Shown: positions 44,231-52,997 of the stretch, piece after piece
Layout of the letters: each line of letters opens with the position of its first letter
Numbering within the stretch: position 1 is the first letter of the stretch
Assembly (NCBI RefSeq): GCF_003028575.1
Contig: NZ_PYUD01000003.1
Span: forward strand, 186,001-250,000
Source: Halomonas urumqiensis
GTDB taxonomy: Bacteria > Pseudomonadota > Gammaproteobacteria > Pseudomonadales > Halomonadaceae
Length of the DNA stretch: 64,000 bases
Direction: 5' to 3'
Notes under the pieces: generated by a model
Told to the model about the DNA's origin: nothing
Seen by the model: the letters and a program-made list of their open reading frames with translations, nothing else
Database searches by the model: none
Made by a program: the position numbers and the translations under genes

Positions 44231-45631
44231 ATGACCGATACACATTCCGTACCGCATCCCACCCGGAACCCGTCGCGCACCATCAATCAGAATCCTGATG
44301 CGATGCCGCCGCTTTCCAAGGCAATCCCGCTAGGTCTTCAGCACATCATGGCGATGTTCGCCGGCAACGTGACCCCGCCGATCATCATCGCCGGGGTGAT
44401 CGGCGCCACCGCCGGCGAGCAGATATTCCTGATCCAGGTGGCCTTGTTCGTGGCCGGTGTCTCGACACTGATCCAGACCATCGGTATCGGCCCGGTCGGC
44501 GCACGCCTGCCCATCGTCCAGGGCACCAGCTTCGGCTTCCTGCCGGTGGCGCTGCCGCTGGCCAAGGCGTTCGGGCTACCGGCGGTGCTGGGGGCCTCCT
44601 TCGTGGCCGGGCTGATGCAGATCGTACTGGGGGCCTTCCTGAAGAAGATCCGTCACTGGTTCTCGCCGGTGGTCACCGGCATCGTGGTGCTGTTGATCGG
44701 CATCACCCTGATGCCCGTGGGCCTGAACTACGCCGCCGGTGGCGTGGGTTCCGAAGGCTTCGCCTCCCCCACCAACCTGCTGCTGGCGCTGTTCGTGCTG
44801 GTGGTCACCATCACCGTTCACCAGCTTGGCCGCGGATTCATCAAGGCCTCCTCGATCCTGTTCGGGCTGCTGGCCGGCTACCTGGTGGCGATGGGGCTGG
44901 GTATGGTCGATTTCACCAACCTGATCAACGCGCCCTGGTTCGCGGTGCCCAAGCCGCTCGAATACGGCATGACCTTCTCGATGACCGCGATCATCGGCAT
45001 GGTGCTGATCATGTTCGTGGTGGGGCTCGAGACCATCGGCAATATCTCGGCGATCACCACCGGCGGCGCGGGTCGCCCGGCCAAGGATCGCGAGCTGTCC
45101 GGCGGCGTGATGGCCGATGGCGTGGCGACCTCCTTCGCCGCGGTGTTCAACACCCTGCCCAACACCGCCTATGCGCAGAATGTCGGCCTGATCACCCTGA
45201 CCGGCGTGGTCAGCCGCCATGTGGTGACCATCGGCGGCCTGCTGCTGATCGCCATGGGCCTGTTCCCGAAGCTCGGTGGCCTGGTGGCCGCCATGCCACA
45301 CGCGGTTCTCGGTGGCGCCGGCATCGTGATGTTCGGCATGATCGCCTCGGCGGGTTTGAAGATCATCCAGGAGTGCGAGCTCGACCAGCGCGCCATGCTG
45401 ATCATTGCGGTGTCACTGAGCCTAGGCATCGGCCTGCCGGCGGTGGAAGCCATCTCGGAAACCATGCCAGGCCAGGCCGGCCTGCTGCTGAAATCCGGCC
45501 TGGTGCCGGCCGCCGTCGCCGCACTGCTGCTGGATGCCATCCTGCCAGGCAAGCCGAAGCGCCAGCCTACCGGGGACGAACACGAGGCCGCGGCCAGAGC
45601 AGAGGCTGAGAAGCGTAACGCCAACTCTTGA
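44231..45631 (+). CDS. NCS2-family purine permease (urate/xanthine)
   Basis: A 466-aa inner-membrane transporter of the nucleobase:cation symporter-2 family. Motifs are PLGLQHIMAMFAGNVTPPIIIAGVIG (with the H in helix 1), PIVQGTSFGFLPVALPLAKAF, FVVGLETIGNISAITTGGAGRPAKDRELSGGVMADGVATSFAAVFNTLPNTAYAQNVGLI. The last block contains the substrate-binding QN-containing helix of urate/xanthine carriers. With puuD, hiuH and uraD beside it, urate or xanthine is the likely cargo. The start at 44231 is supported by homology but its ribosome site is weak. Confidence 0.93.
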   Translation: MTDTHSVPHPTRNPSRTINQNPDAMPPLSKAIPLGLQHIMAMFAGNVTPPIIIAGVIGATAGEQIFLIQVALFVAGVSTLIQTIGIGPVGARLPIVQGTSFGFLPVALPLAKAFGLPAVLGASFVAGLMQIVLGAFLKKIRHWFSPVVTGIVVLLIGITLMPVGLNYAAGGVGSEGFASPTNLLLALFVLVVTITVHQLGRGFIKASSILFGLLAGYLVAMGLGMVDFTNLINAPWFAVPKPLEYGMTFSMTAIIGMVLIMFVVGLETIGNISAITTGGAGRPAKDRELSGGVMADGVATSFAAVFNTLPNTAYAQNVGLITLTGVVSRHVVTIGGLLLIAMGLFPKLGGLVAAMPHAVLGGAGIVMFGMIASAGLKIIQECELDQRAMLIIAVSLSLGIGLPAVEAISETMPGQAGLLLKSGLVPAAVAALLLDAILPGKPKRQPTGDEHEAAARAEAEKRNANS

Positions 45632-45644
45632 CCCGTCATCAGCG

Positions 45645-45686
45645 CCATTACTTTGAAACCATTACTTTGAAACCATTGCTTCAATC
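45645..45686. repeat. 14-bp tandem repeat, 3 units
   Basis: CCATTACTTTGAAA at 45645 and 45659 (identical), then a diverged CCATTGCTTCAATC at 45673. It lies just after the NCS2 permease stop. Confidence 0.88.
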
Positions 45687-45702
45687 GGGCATTGCCCACA
45701 CG

Positions 45703-45739
45703 AGCGCCGCCGGACTCTCTCCGGCGGCGCTTTCTTTCG
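45703..45739 (+). terminator. rho-independent terminator of the NCS2 permease gene
   Basis: A perfect 11-bp stem AGCGCCGCCGG/CCGGCGGCGCT with a 7-base loop and a TTCTTTC tail. Confidence 0.88.
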
Positions 45740-45795
45740 TTGGCTGATACAGCCTCTCGATTGCCGCTTCAGCGCCGTGCTCGCTCACCAAGCAA

Positions 45796-45827
45796 ACGGG
45801 CCAGCCACATCGATGTGGCTGGCCCGT
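45796..45827 (-). terminator. 32-bp perfect palindrome, terminator of the Tsx-like gene
   Basis: Arms of 16 bp (ACGGGCCAGCCACATC and its complement) with no spacer. It lies 63 bases after the channel-protein stop, in the convergent gap. The tail on the minus strand is only weakly T-rich. Confidence 0.7.
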
Positions 45828-45889
45828 CTTCCTGCTCGGCTCATTCGTTGCCGGTCATCGCGGATCGGCAGTGACCGACGTCTGGCTTA

Positions 45890-46753
45890 TCAGAAGTGCC
45901 ACTCAAGGTTGAAGGTCAACACATCGGTATCCACGCCTGGCTTGTCGTGGTTGCCGAACTTGTTGCGCCAGTATTCATAACCGGCGCCCACCCACAGTTC
46001 GTTGGCCTCGCCCCAGGCCAGCTGGCCGACATCCAGCATCAACGAGGTGCGCATCAACTGCTCCGGCTCGGTGGCGACCCCGAAATAGTCGTCGCCCTTC
46101 TCGCCATTGAAGTTGAAGAACCCCTGAAACTTCATGGGTAGCGCCCCCGCCTCGAATGGCAGCCCCCATGCCAGGCTCAGCTGGTAATAGGGGTCGAAGG
46201 AGAGGCTGTTGCGATTGCCGGGAAGACCGCAGGCATCCAGGCCGCAATGGTTCCATTCACGGCTGTAGAGCAGGCTCAGGTCCAGGAAACCACGGGGCAC
46301 ATCGAACTTGAACGTCGGCCCCACCACCAGTTGACGCTTGCGCGGGGCGAAGGCGGTGTTCTTGGTGTTGAGGTCGAACCCCGCGGTCAGCGCCATGTCA
46401 CGCACCGGGCCGAATGCCACTGGCGCATCGAACACCTTGCCGGCATGCCACTGGTGGCGATAGACCAGATAGGCCTCGGTAGCCCCGCTGTCACTGCCGC
46501 TGGCAGGATCGGCGCTATCCGACTGCAGAAGTTCCAGATTGATGAAGTGCTGCCCCAGGGAGTGGCCACTGGCATGGCCAAGCTGCAGCACATGTTTTTG
46601 TACGTCCCGTGGGTTGCTCGGCTCGGTGAACTGCGTTCCGAAGCGATAACCGATGAACGTATCACTCCAGGTGGCTGCCTGCGCGTCGGCGGTGACGAGC
46701 GCGGCACAGACGGTTGCAGAGGTGATCAGCCACCGGGAAGTTCGAACGGGCAT
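45890..46753 (-). CDS. Tsx-like nucleoside-specific channel-forming outer membrane protein
   Basis: A 287-aa outer-membrane barrel with signal peptide (MPVRTSRWLITSATVCAALVTADAQA/ATW). Family features are WSDTFIGYRFGTQFTEPSN at the N-terminus, SLSFDPYYQLSLAWGLPFE, and a terminal strand ending in aromatic residues (DVLTFNLEWHF), the usual BAM signal. GGAG lies 8 bases before the ATG. It is convergent with the NCS2 permease and carries TGTATAC and TGGAAA-N3-TTTCCA sites upstream, linking it to the purine regulon. Passage of urate, allantoin or nucleosides across the outer membrane is the likely role. Confidence 0.88.
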   Translation of the reverse strand: MPVRTSRWLITSATVCAALVTADAQAATWSDTFIGYRFGTQFTEPSNPRDVQKHVLQLGHASGHSLGQHFINLELLQSDSADPASGSDSGATEAYLVYRHQWHAGKVFDAPVAFGPVRDMALTAGFDLNTKNTAFAPRKRQLVVGPTFKFDVPRGFLDLSLLYSREWNHCGLDACGLPGNRNSLSFDPYYQLSLAWGLPFEAGALPMKFQGFFNFNGEKGDDYFGVATEPEQLMRTSLMLDVGQLAWGEANELWVGAGYEYWRNKFGNHDKPGVDTDVLTFNLEWHF

Positions 46754-46831
46754 GTGGATCTCTCCAGATTGTTGGTGTTGTCGGGGAGGTGCGCCTGACC
46801 GGCGCAACCCGTCTACGATAACCAATCAAAA

Positions 46832-46853
46832 TGTATACTGGAAATACTTTCCA
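46832..46853. promoter_or_regulatory. TGTATAC plus TGGAAATACTTTCCA operator cluster
   Basis: TGTATAC (46832-46838) abuts TGGAAATACTTTCCA (46839-46853), which has perfect arms TGGAAA/TTTCCA around TAC. The pairing of both motifs repeats the arrangement before gcl. It is about 80-100 bases upstream of the Tsx-like ATG. Confidence 0.65.
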
Positions 46854-46955
46854 TTGAAAACACTGACGAATTCACTTCAACGCACGGCACACACCCGCCC
46901 ACTCGGCATCTGGCTACACTGGAAGTGCGGGAAAGCGGATACGGGGGTGAACGCC

Positions 46956-47600
46956 ATGTTTCGAGATCGCCAGGACGCCGCACGTCAATTGTCAGAGAGA
47001 CTGGGCCGGCTTCGTGGGCAGCGGCCTTTGGTGCTGGCCATTCCTCGGGGTGGGGTACCGATGGGACGCATCATCGCCGATGCGTTGGGGGGTGAGCTGG
47101 ACGTCGTGCTGGTGCGCAAGATCGGTGCGCCGGGCAACCCGGAGTATGCCATCGGCGCGGTCAGTGAGGATGGCAGCGTGCACCTCGAGGAGTCGGCACG
47201 CCGCTGCCGGGAGGGTTGGCTTGCCGCCGAGATCGACCACCAGCGCGACCTGATCGCCCAGCGCCGGAGCCGCTATACGCCGGTACGAGCCCCCATCGAC
47301 CCCGCCGGGCGCGTGTTGGTGGTGGTGGATGATGGCAGCGCCACCGGCGCCACGCTCGCGGCGGCACTGGTAACGTTGCGCCAGCGCAAGCCATCCAGGC
47401 TGATCGCGGCCCTGGGAGTCGCGCCGCCTGATACACTCGAGCGACTCGGCAAGCTTGCCGACGAGGTGGTCTGCCTGGAGTCGCCACGCGACTTCCATGC
47501 GGTCGGCCAGTACTTCGCCGAATTTGGCCAGGTGGAGGATGACGAGGTCCTGGCCCTGATCGGCCAACCTTTGGCCGATGACCCGCCAAGCAAGCCATGA
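46956..47600 (+). CDS. phosphoribosyltransferase-domain protein
   Basis: A 214-aa cytoplasmic protein of the type I PRTase fold. The PRPP loop is VLVVVDDGSATGATLAAALVTLR, and the front part shows RPLVLAIPRGGVPMGRIIADALGGELDVVLVRKIGAPGNPEYAIGAVSEDG. This subgroup is common in bacteria and often uncharacterised; some members are linked to dienelactone-hydrolase-like domains. GGGGGTG lies 7 bases before the ATG. It is divergent from the Tsx-like gene; a purine salvage role is possible but unproven. Confidence 0.85.
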   Translation: MFRDRQDAARQLSERLGRLRGQRPLVLAIPRGGVPMGRIIADALGGELDVVLVRKIGAPGNPEYAIGAVSEDGSVHLEESARRCREGWLAAEIDHQRDLIAQRRSRYTPVRAPIDPAGRVLVVVDDGSATGATLAAALVTLRQRKPSRLIAALGVAPPDTLERLGKLADEVVCLESPRDFHAVGQYFAEFGQVEDDEVLALIGQPLADDPPSKP

Positions 47601-47651
47601 CGCCTATCCATAGTTGATACCCACGCCTCCTGCTCATGGCGCCTACACACG

Positions 47652-47684
47652 ACAACGGGCCGCCCCGATGGGGCGGCCCGTTGT
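47652..47684. terminator. bidirectional terminator between PRTase and phasin genes
   Basis: A perfect 15-bp stem (47652-47666 with 47670-47684) and a GAT loop in a convergent gap. The plus-strand tail is TTGTTTGAT. Confidence 0.88.
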
Positions 47685-47707
47685 TTGATACGGTGCGCTC
47701 GGCTTGT

Positions 47708-48064
47708 TTATTTAGCCGCTGCGGTCACGCTCTTCATGCTTTCTTCGACCAGCTTCTGGCTTTTCTGCAGAAACTCCTGGCCCAGGGTGCCAAGCTTCTC
47801 GGAATCGCCCTTGACGCGCTCGCCCAGGTCCTGAGCGGCCTTCTGCTGACCCTCGAAGACCTTCTTGAAACCATCGGCATCACGCACATCAACCCATGCG
47901 CGGGCCTGGGCGATACTCAGGTCGGTATAGGCACGAGCGGCATCGATCTGAGTGGACACCAATTTCTCGGTGTACTCCAGGGTCAACGCGCCGTAGGCAC
48001 GTGCTGGCTCGACAAACAGTCCTTCGAACTGCTCAGTGGCTTTCTCGGTAGTCGCCTTGCTCAT
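47708..48064 (-). CDS. phasin family protein
   Basis: A 118-aa protein that is almost wholly helical and without cysteines. It shows FEGLFVEPARAYGALTLEYTEKLVSTQIDAARAYTDLSIAQARAWVDVRDADGFKKVFEGQQKAAQDLGERVKGDSEKLGTLGQEF, the phasin_2 pattern. Phasins coat polyhydroxyalkanoate granules, and Halomonas strains commonly make PHA (family knowledge). GGAGG precedes the ATG. It is monocistronic and convergent with the PRTase gene; no pha synthase gene is in the window. Confidence 0.88.
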   Translation of the reverse strand: MSKATTEKATEQFEGLFVEPARAYGALTLEYTEKLVSTQIDAARAYTDLSIAQARAWVDVRDADGFKKVFEGQQKAAQDLGERVKGDSEKLGTLGQEFLQKSQKLVEESMKSVTAAAK

Positions 48065-48291
48065 GAAACACCTCCGTCAACCTTGCGATGATGCTGAAGA
48101 GACGCCTGCAACCAGACGCCTGCTTCAATGGACAGGGACAGCACGCGGAAAGCGAAAGACCCTGTATTGCACTGCAACATAGCAGGCAATTTTGTGCATC
48201 GCAACATTTCAGGCGCGGATTTTTTCGTGGCTACCGGAAATGCAACTCCTCTGCCACGGGAGGCATCACGACGTCCACATCGGGCAGGCGC
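48065..48291. other. gap between phasin and GST genes
   Basis: A 227-bp stretch holding the phasin promoter on the minus strand. It contains GCAATTTTGTGCATCGC and TGCACTGCAACATAGCA-like short repeats with TGCA/GCAACAT words, a plausible PhaR-type leader (PhaR sites are TGC-rich). Nothing coding seen. Confidence 0.4.
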
Positions 48292-48999
48292 TCAGCGGTA
48301 GGCCCCTTCGACATCGGTGATACGCAGAGCATTGCGGCCAAGGCCCTGGTACTGGTCGAGCATGCGTTCCAGCCAGCCATACACCGGGTCGGCATTGGAG
48401 ACCAGGTCGGCGCTGGAGACGCAGCGCGCCCACATGAAGTTGCCGAACACCAGGTAATCGGCGGCGGCAGGCGCATCGCCATCGATGAAGTCGGACGCGC
48501 TCAGGCAACCACGTAGAGGTTCCAGCGCCGCATCCAGTTGGGCAAGCCCCTTGGCCGGCGAGTGGAACTCTTCCAGGGTACGCCCGAAGCGTTTTTCACG
48601 GGTTTCACGGAAATAGTCGCGGTCGTCGGGGTGAACGGCATTGAAGAGATCCATGACGATGGTACGCATCATGGCGGGGGCCAGACTTCTCTCGGCGTAG
48701 TGCCGGATGAAGTGCGCACGGGATTGCGCCAGCGCATCGCCAAACAACGGCGCCTCGGGATACGTTCGATCGAGATAGCGCAGGATGTCGTAGCTGTCGG
48801 TAATCACCTCATTGCCATCGGTTAGCACCGGCACCTTATCGTAATCGGCGAATGCCAGCGCTTGCTTGTCGCTGAAGCGCCAGGGCCGCATCTCAGCCTC
48901 TAGTCCCTTGTGGGCCAGCGCGTACTTGACCCGCCAGCAGTAGGGCGAGAACCGCAACCCCTCGTCGATACCGCAGAGATCAAATAGCACTCGGGTCAT
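48292..48999 (-). CDS. glutathione S-transferase family protein
   Basis: A 235-aa protein. The N-terminal thioredoxin-like domain is LCGIDEGLRFSPYCWRVKYALAHKGLEAEMRPWRFSDKQALAFADYDKVPVLTDGNEVITDSYDILRYLDRTYPEAPLF, containing the cis-Pro VPVL and the ITDSYDI glutathione-site motif. A helical C-terminal domain follows. The start at 48999 has AGGAG 9 bases upstream; a longer reading to 49101 is not supported. A single gene; the conjugated substrate is unknown. Confidence 0.88.
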   Translation of the reverse strand: MTRVLFDLCGIDEGLRFSPYCWRVKYALAHKGLEAEMRPWRFSDKQALAFADYDKVPVLTDGNEVITDSYDILRYLDRTYPEAPLFGDALAQSRAHFIRHYAERSLAPAMMRTIVMDLFNAVHPDDRDYFRETREKRFGRTLEEFHSPAKGLAQLDAALEPLRGCLSASDFIDGDAPAAADYLVFGNFMWARCVSSADLVSNADPVYGWLERMLDQYQGLGRNALRITDVEGAYR

Positions 49000-49355
49000 G
49001 GTGGTGTCTCCTGGCAGTCCAAAGGTCGGGAATCGAGTGTGCCAGCTTTGCCAGCCAGCGCCAATCAACGTCATGAAACGGGCCAGCACGACGTCAATCA
49101 CCTGTCCTTTAGTCTAATCATACGCCTCCCCACCGCGACGGAAGCAGTCCGTCAATCGCATGTAACTAACTGATTTTAATTTTTTTAATGTCCTGATAAA
49201 TGCCAATATCGGCATCTCATTATTGGTAATACCAATTTTCCAACACTAGTCACACTCCAAACGACGGCTTATCTTTCGCCCGTCCGTCAAACCGGTCGAC
49301 AGGTTCTTCGCATCGTTTGGGAGCGAAACCGAAAACAACCCGAGGAAACTGCCTC
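49000..49355. other. 356-bp gap upstream of the lactate/glycolate permease
   Basis: Divergent promoter region of the GST and permease genes. It contains a perfect palindrome ATTGGTAATACCAAT at 49222-49236 in an AT-rich core (about 49150-49260). No gene seen. Confidence 0.6.
49222..49236. promoter_or_regulatory. LldR/FadR-type operator ATTGGTAATACCAAT
   Basis: Perfect arms ATTGGT/ACCAAT around AAT, matching the TGGT-N3-ACCA operator form of FCD-type GntR regulators such as LldR. It lies about 120 bases upstream of the permease ATG. Confidence 0.65.
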
Positions 49356-51056
49356 ATGAATGAAACCACTCTCGCACTTCTCGCCTTCGTACCCCTGGTA
49401 CTGGCCGGAGTGCTACTGATCGGCTTGCGCATGGCAGCGAAAACCGCCATGCCGATCGTGTTTATCGTCACCGCACTGATTGGGCTTTTCGCCTGGGAAA
49501 TGAGCTTCACCCGGATCATGGCCTCGACGCTTCAGGGGTTGATCCTGACGGTCTCGATCCTGTGGATCATCTTCGGTGCGATTCTGCTGCTCAACACCCT
49601 GAAGCACTCCGGGGGCATCACTGCGATTCGCAATGGCTTCTCGGGCATCAGCCCGGACCGTCGCGTTCAGGCGATCATCGTCGCTTGGCTGTTCGGCTGC
49701 TTCATCGAGGGCGCCTCCGGCTTCGGTACCCCCGCCGCCGTCGCCGCTCCGCTGATGGTTGCGCTGGGCTTCCCGGCGCTGGCCGCCGTGGTGGTCGGCA
49801 TGATGATCCAATCCACACCGGTGTCGTTCGGTGCCGTGGGTACGCCAATCGTGGTGGGTGTCACCGGTGGCATCAACCGTGAGGGCATTACCGAGACGCT
49901 GGAAGCCGGTGGCTCCACCTGGATGGAATACTTCCGGCTGATCGCCGGCGAAGTCGCGGTCATCCACGGCATCGTCGGCATCCTGATGCCACTGATCATG
50001 GTGGTCATCATGGTGCGCTTCTTCGGCGCCAACCGCTCCTGGAAGGAAGGCCTGTCGATCGCGCCGTTCGCGATCTTCGCCGGGATCTGCTTCGTGGTGC
50101 CCTACATGCTGGCAGGGGTTCTGCTCGGCCCGGAATTCCCCTCGATGATCGGCGCCATGGTGGGTCTGGCGATCGTCGTACCGGCGGCACGCAAGGGCTT
50201 TTTGATCCCCAAGGACACCTGGGATTTCCCGGAAAGCAGCTCCTGGCCGGACGAGTGGATCGGCAAGCTCGAGATCAAGCTTGACGACATCGCCGGCAAG
50301 ACCCCGATAACCACCTTCATGGGATGGCTGCCCTATGTGCTGCTGGCGTTGATTCTGGTGGCATCGCGCACCATCGAGCCGTTCAAGAACCTGCTGACCT
50401 CGTTCAGCTTCGGTTGGGGCGACATCCTCGGTGAAGCCGGTGTCTCCGGCAGCATTCAGCCTCTCTACCTGCCGGGTGGCATCCTGCTGATGGTGGTACT
50501 GATCACCGCTCTGCTGCATCGGATGCGCGCTGGCGAGCTCAAGGCCGCCTTCAGTGAATCCTCGCGGACCATCTTCGGTGCTGGCTTCGTGCTGATCTTC
50601 ACCATCCCGATGGTGCGTATCTTGATCAACTCGGGCGTGAATGCGGCCGACCTGGTGTCGATGCCGGTGGCCATGGCGCAATTCGTGGCGGACGGCGTGG
50701 GCGGCGTCTACCCGTTCTTCGCCCCGGCCGTGGGTGCCCTTGGCGCCTTCATCGCCGGTTCCAACACCGTCTCCAACCTGATGCTTGCGGATTTCCAGTT
50801 CAACGTCGCTCAACAGCTTGGCGTCTCGACGGCCTTCATGGTCGCGCTGCAAGCCGTCGGTGCCGCCGCGGGCAACATGATCGCCATCCATAACGTGGTT
50901 GCGGCATCCGCCACCGTCGGCCTGCTGGGCCGCGAGGGCATCACGATCCGCAAGACCATCCTGCCGACGATCTACTACCTGGTGTTCACCGGTCTGATCG
51001 CGCTGATCGCCTTCTACGTGATCGGCATCTCCGACCCGCTGCTTGCTCTGGGCTGA
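49356..51056 (+). CDS. L-lactate/glycolate permease (LctP family)
   Basis: A 566-aa inner-membrane symporter with about 14 helices. Typical motifs: [120 protein letters not shown] and [28 protein letters not shown]. The length matches LldP/GlcA (about 550-560). The ATG at 49356 has GAGGAAA upstream. Glycolate uptake would also feed the glyoxylate genes of this window. No lactate dehydrogenase gene is adjacent. Confidence 0.93.
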   Translation: MNETTLALLAFVPLVLAGVLLIGLRMAAKTAMPIVFIVTALIGLFAWEMSFTRIMASTLQGLILTVSILWIIFGAILLLNTLKHSGGITAIRNGFSGISPDRRVQAIIVAWLFGCFIEGASGFGTPAAVAAPLMVALGFPALAAVVVGMMIQSTPVSFGAVGTPIVVGVTGGINREGITETLEAGGSTWMEYFRLIAGEVAVIHGIVGILMPLIMVVIMVRFFGANRSWKEGLSIAPFAIFAGICFVVPYMLAGVLLGPEFPSMIGAMVGLAIVVPAARKGFLIPKDTWDFPESSSWPDEWIGKLEIKLDDIAGKTPITTFMGWLPYVLLALILVASRTIEPFKNLLTSFSFGWGDILGEAGVSGSIQPLYLPGGILLMVVLITALLHRMRAGELKAAFSESSRTIFGAGFVLIFTIPMVRILINSGVNAADLVSMPVAMAQFVADGVGGVYPFFAPAVGALGAFIAGSNTVSNLMLADFQFNVAQQLGVSTAFMVALQAVGAAAGNMIAIHNVVAASATVGLLGREGITIRKTILPTIYYLVFTGLIALIAFYVIGISDPLLALG

Positions 51057-51084
51057 TCTATCGGGCCACTTAGCTTGCGATACG

Positions 51085-51133
51085 TGTAACGACACCGCCC
51101 CCATGGCCATGCCATGGGGGCGGTGTCGTTACA
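51085..51133. terminator. very long perfect hairpin between convergent genes
   Basis: A 23-bp perfect stem (51085-51107 with 51111-51133) and a 3-base loop, containing CACCGCCCCCATGG. It ends both the permease and the gamma-carbonic-anhydrase transcripts. Tails are weakly T-rich. Confidence 0.88.
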
Positions 51134-51171
51134 AGCGTTCAGGATGCGCGCCTGGTGGAGCCGGACGCAAA

Positions 51172-51696
51172 TCAGCCGATACGGGTCAGCTTGGTTGCGT
51201 GCTGTTGGCGGCGCTCCACATAACTTGCCGAGTTTGCGGCAAGTCCCGCGATCTGCTCTTCCGAAAGCTCCCTGACCACCCGCGCCGGGGCTCCGACGAT
51301 CAGCGAATTATCGGGAAATTCAGCCCCCTCCTTGACCAGCGCGCCCGCGCCTACCAGGCAGTTCTTGCCAATCACCGCGCCATTGAGGATCACCGCTTGA
51401 ATGCCGACCAGGCTGCCATCGCCAATCGTGCAGCCATGCAGCATGGCCTGGTGCCCCACCGTCACGTCGCGACCCACCTTAAGAGGGTAGCCGGGGTCGG
51501 CGTGCAGCACCGCGCCATCCTGGATATTGCTCCCCTCCCCGATCTCCAGATGGTCGGTATCGCCTCGCAGCACCGCCTGATACCACACGCTGGCATTGCG
51601 CTCGAGGGTAACGTGCCCGATCACATCGGCGGTCTCGGCCACGTAGACACTTTCGTCGATGACCGGAACCTGTTCACCATATTGATAGATCGCCAT
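51172..51696 (-). CDS. gamma carbonic anhydrase-like (CaiE/PaaY/YrdA) hexapeptide protein
   Basis: A 174-aa left-handed beta-helix protein with hexapeptide repeats. The three expected zinc histidines are His65 (AVLHADPGYP), His82 and His87 (VGHQAMLHGC). The start at 51696 has GGAG 7 bases upstream. It lies downstream of a CoA-transferase and a crotonase, the same neighbourhood as CaiE in carnitine operons and PaaY in phenylacetate operons, where such proteins support CoA-ester metabolism (PaaY is a thioesterase). That comparison is the basis for its suggested role here. Confidence 0.9.
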   Translation of the reverse strand: MAIYQYGEQVPVIDESVYVAETADVIGHVTLERNASVWYQAVLRGDTDHLEIGEGSNIQDGAVLHADPGYPLKVGRDVTVGHQAMLHGCTIGDGSLVGIQAVILNGAVIGKNCLVGAGALVKEGAEFPDNSLIVGAPARVVRELSEEQIAGLAANSASYVERRQQHATKLTRIG

Positions 51697-51783
51697 GGGT
51701 TTCTCCATCGTGATTGAGTTCGGCCCGTATCGATCAGGCCTGTGAAAAGTGCACCCTCAGCGCCGCCAGGGAGGTCATCGTGA

Positions 51784-52968
51784 TCACTTGATAACGCCAC
51801 GTTCCCGAAGCGCATCGCAACGCGACTTGTCGATGCCCAGTTGCTCCAGCACTTCATCGGTATGCTGAGCATAGAGTGGCGCCGGGCGACGAATCTGCGC
51901 AGGCGTGCGTGAAAGCTTACCGGGAAAGCCGATCGTCTTCATCGTACCGATGACCGGGTGGTCCATCTCCTGAATCATGCCGCGCGCCTGATAGTGCGGG
52001 TCATCCAGGGCCTCGGCGAAATTGTTGATAGGGCCCGCCGGCACCCCTGCCTTGTCGCAAGCCTCCAGCCATTCGTGCTTGTCACGGGTTGCGAAAATCT
52101 CTTCCAGTATCTCCTCGAGAACCTCGACGTTCTGGCCACGCAGATAGTTGGTGGTAAACCGTGGGTCCTCGATCAGGTCCGCACGATCGATGACCTCATG
52201 ACACAGCCTCTCCCAGGTGCGCTGGTTGGCGCAGCCGAGCATGATGTAGCCATCCCTGACCTTGATCGCCTGGTAGGGAGCCGATACCCGGTGACGCCAG
52301 CCAGTCGGCTCGGGGATCGTGCCTTCGGCAAAGTAGGCGGCTGCCTCCCAGGTGAACCAGGGCAGGCCACTCTCGGCGATGGACACATCCACCAACTGCC
52401 CCTCACCGGTGTTCATCTTGTGGATATAGGCCGCCAGAATGGAGTAGGTCGCGGTGATGCCGGCGCCGATGTCGTAGACGGCAATACCCGTCTTCAATGG
52501 ACGACGCCCCGGCTCTCCGGTCATGGACATGAGGCCAGACATGCCTTGAGCGACGAGATCGAACCCTCCCTTGTGGCTGTACGGCCCTGTCTGGCCATAG
52601 CCGGAAATCGAGCAATAAATGATGCCAGGGTTGAGTGACTTGATGGTCTCGTAGTCGACCTCGAGCGACTTGGCGACACCGGGACGATAGTTCTCGACGA
52701 TGACATCGGCGGTTTCGGCAAGGCGATAGAACAGTTCCCGCCCTTCCTCTTCCTTAAGGTTCAGCGAGATGCTCTTCTTGTTACGGTTGATCTGCGCAAA
52801 GCAAGTGGACTCATCATTGACATAAGGCCCCATCTGTCGACTATCGTCACCGCCATTCTTCTCGACCTTGATGACCTCGGCCCCCATGTCACCCAGCACC
52901 ATCGTGCAGTAGGGACCCGCCATGATTTGTGAAATATCCAGAACCTTCATGTTCGTCAAGGGAAGCAT
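51784..52968 (-). CDS. CaiB/BaiF family (class III) CoA-transferase
   Basis: A 394-aa enzyme moving CoA between carboxylic acids. It opens MKVLDISQIMAGPYCTMVLGDMGAEVIKVEKNGGDDSRQMGP and keeps the catalytic aspartate Asp137 in HKGGFDLVAQGMSGLMSMTGEPG. Also typical are VENYRPGVAKSL and SISGYGQTGPY. The start at 52968 has GAGG 9 bases upstream; a longer reading to 53076 would overlap the crotonase end. It lies between the crotonase and the gamma-CA-like gene, downstream of tctCBA, so it likely activates the imported acid as a CoA ester. Confidence 0.94.
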   Translation of the reverse strand: MLPLTNMKVLDISQIMAGPYCTMVLGDMGAEVIKVEKNGGDDSRQMGPYVNDESTCFAQINRNKKSISLNLKEEEGRELFYRLAETADVIVENYRPGVAKSLEVDYETIKSLNPGIIYCSISGYGQTGPYSHKGGFDLVAQGMSGLMSMTGEPGRRPLKTGIAVYDIGAGITATYSILAAYIHKMNTGEGQLVDVSIAESGLPWFTWEAAAYFAEGTIPEPTGWRHRVSAPYQAIKVRDGYIMLGCANQRTWERLCHEVIDRADLIEDPRFTTNYLRGQNVEVLEEILEEIFATRDKHEWLEACDKAGVPAGPINNFAEALDDPHYQARGMIQEMDHPVIGTMKTIGFPGKLSRTPAQIRRPAPLYAQHTDEVLEQLGIDKSRCDALRERGVIK

Positions 52969-52997
52969 GTTTCTATACCTCTTGATCCAATAGGGAA

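Noticed and set aside
49413-51110. Long minus-strand open frame (565 codons) opposite the lactate/glycolate permease
   Set aside because: The composition is His/Asp/Gly-rich and low-complexity, typical of the reverse of membrane-protein genes.
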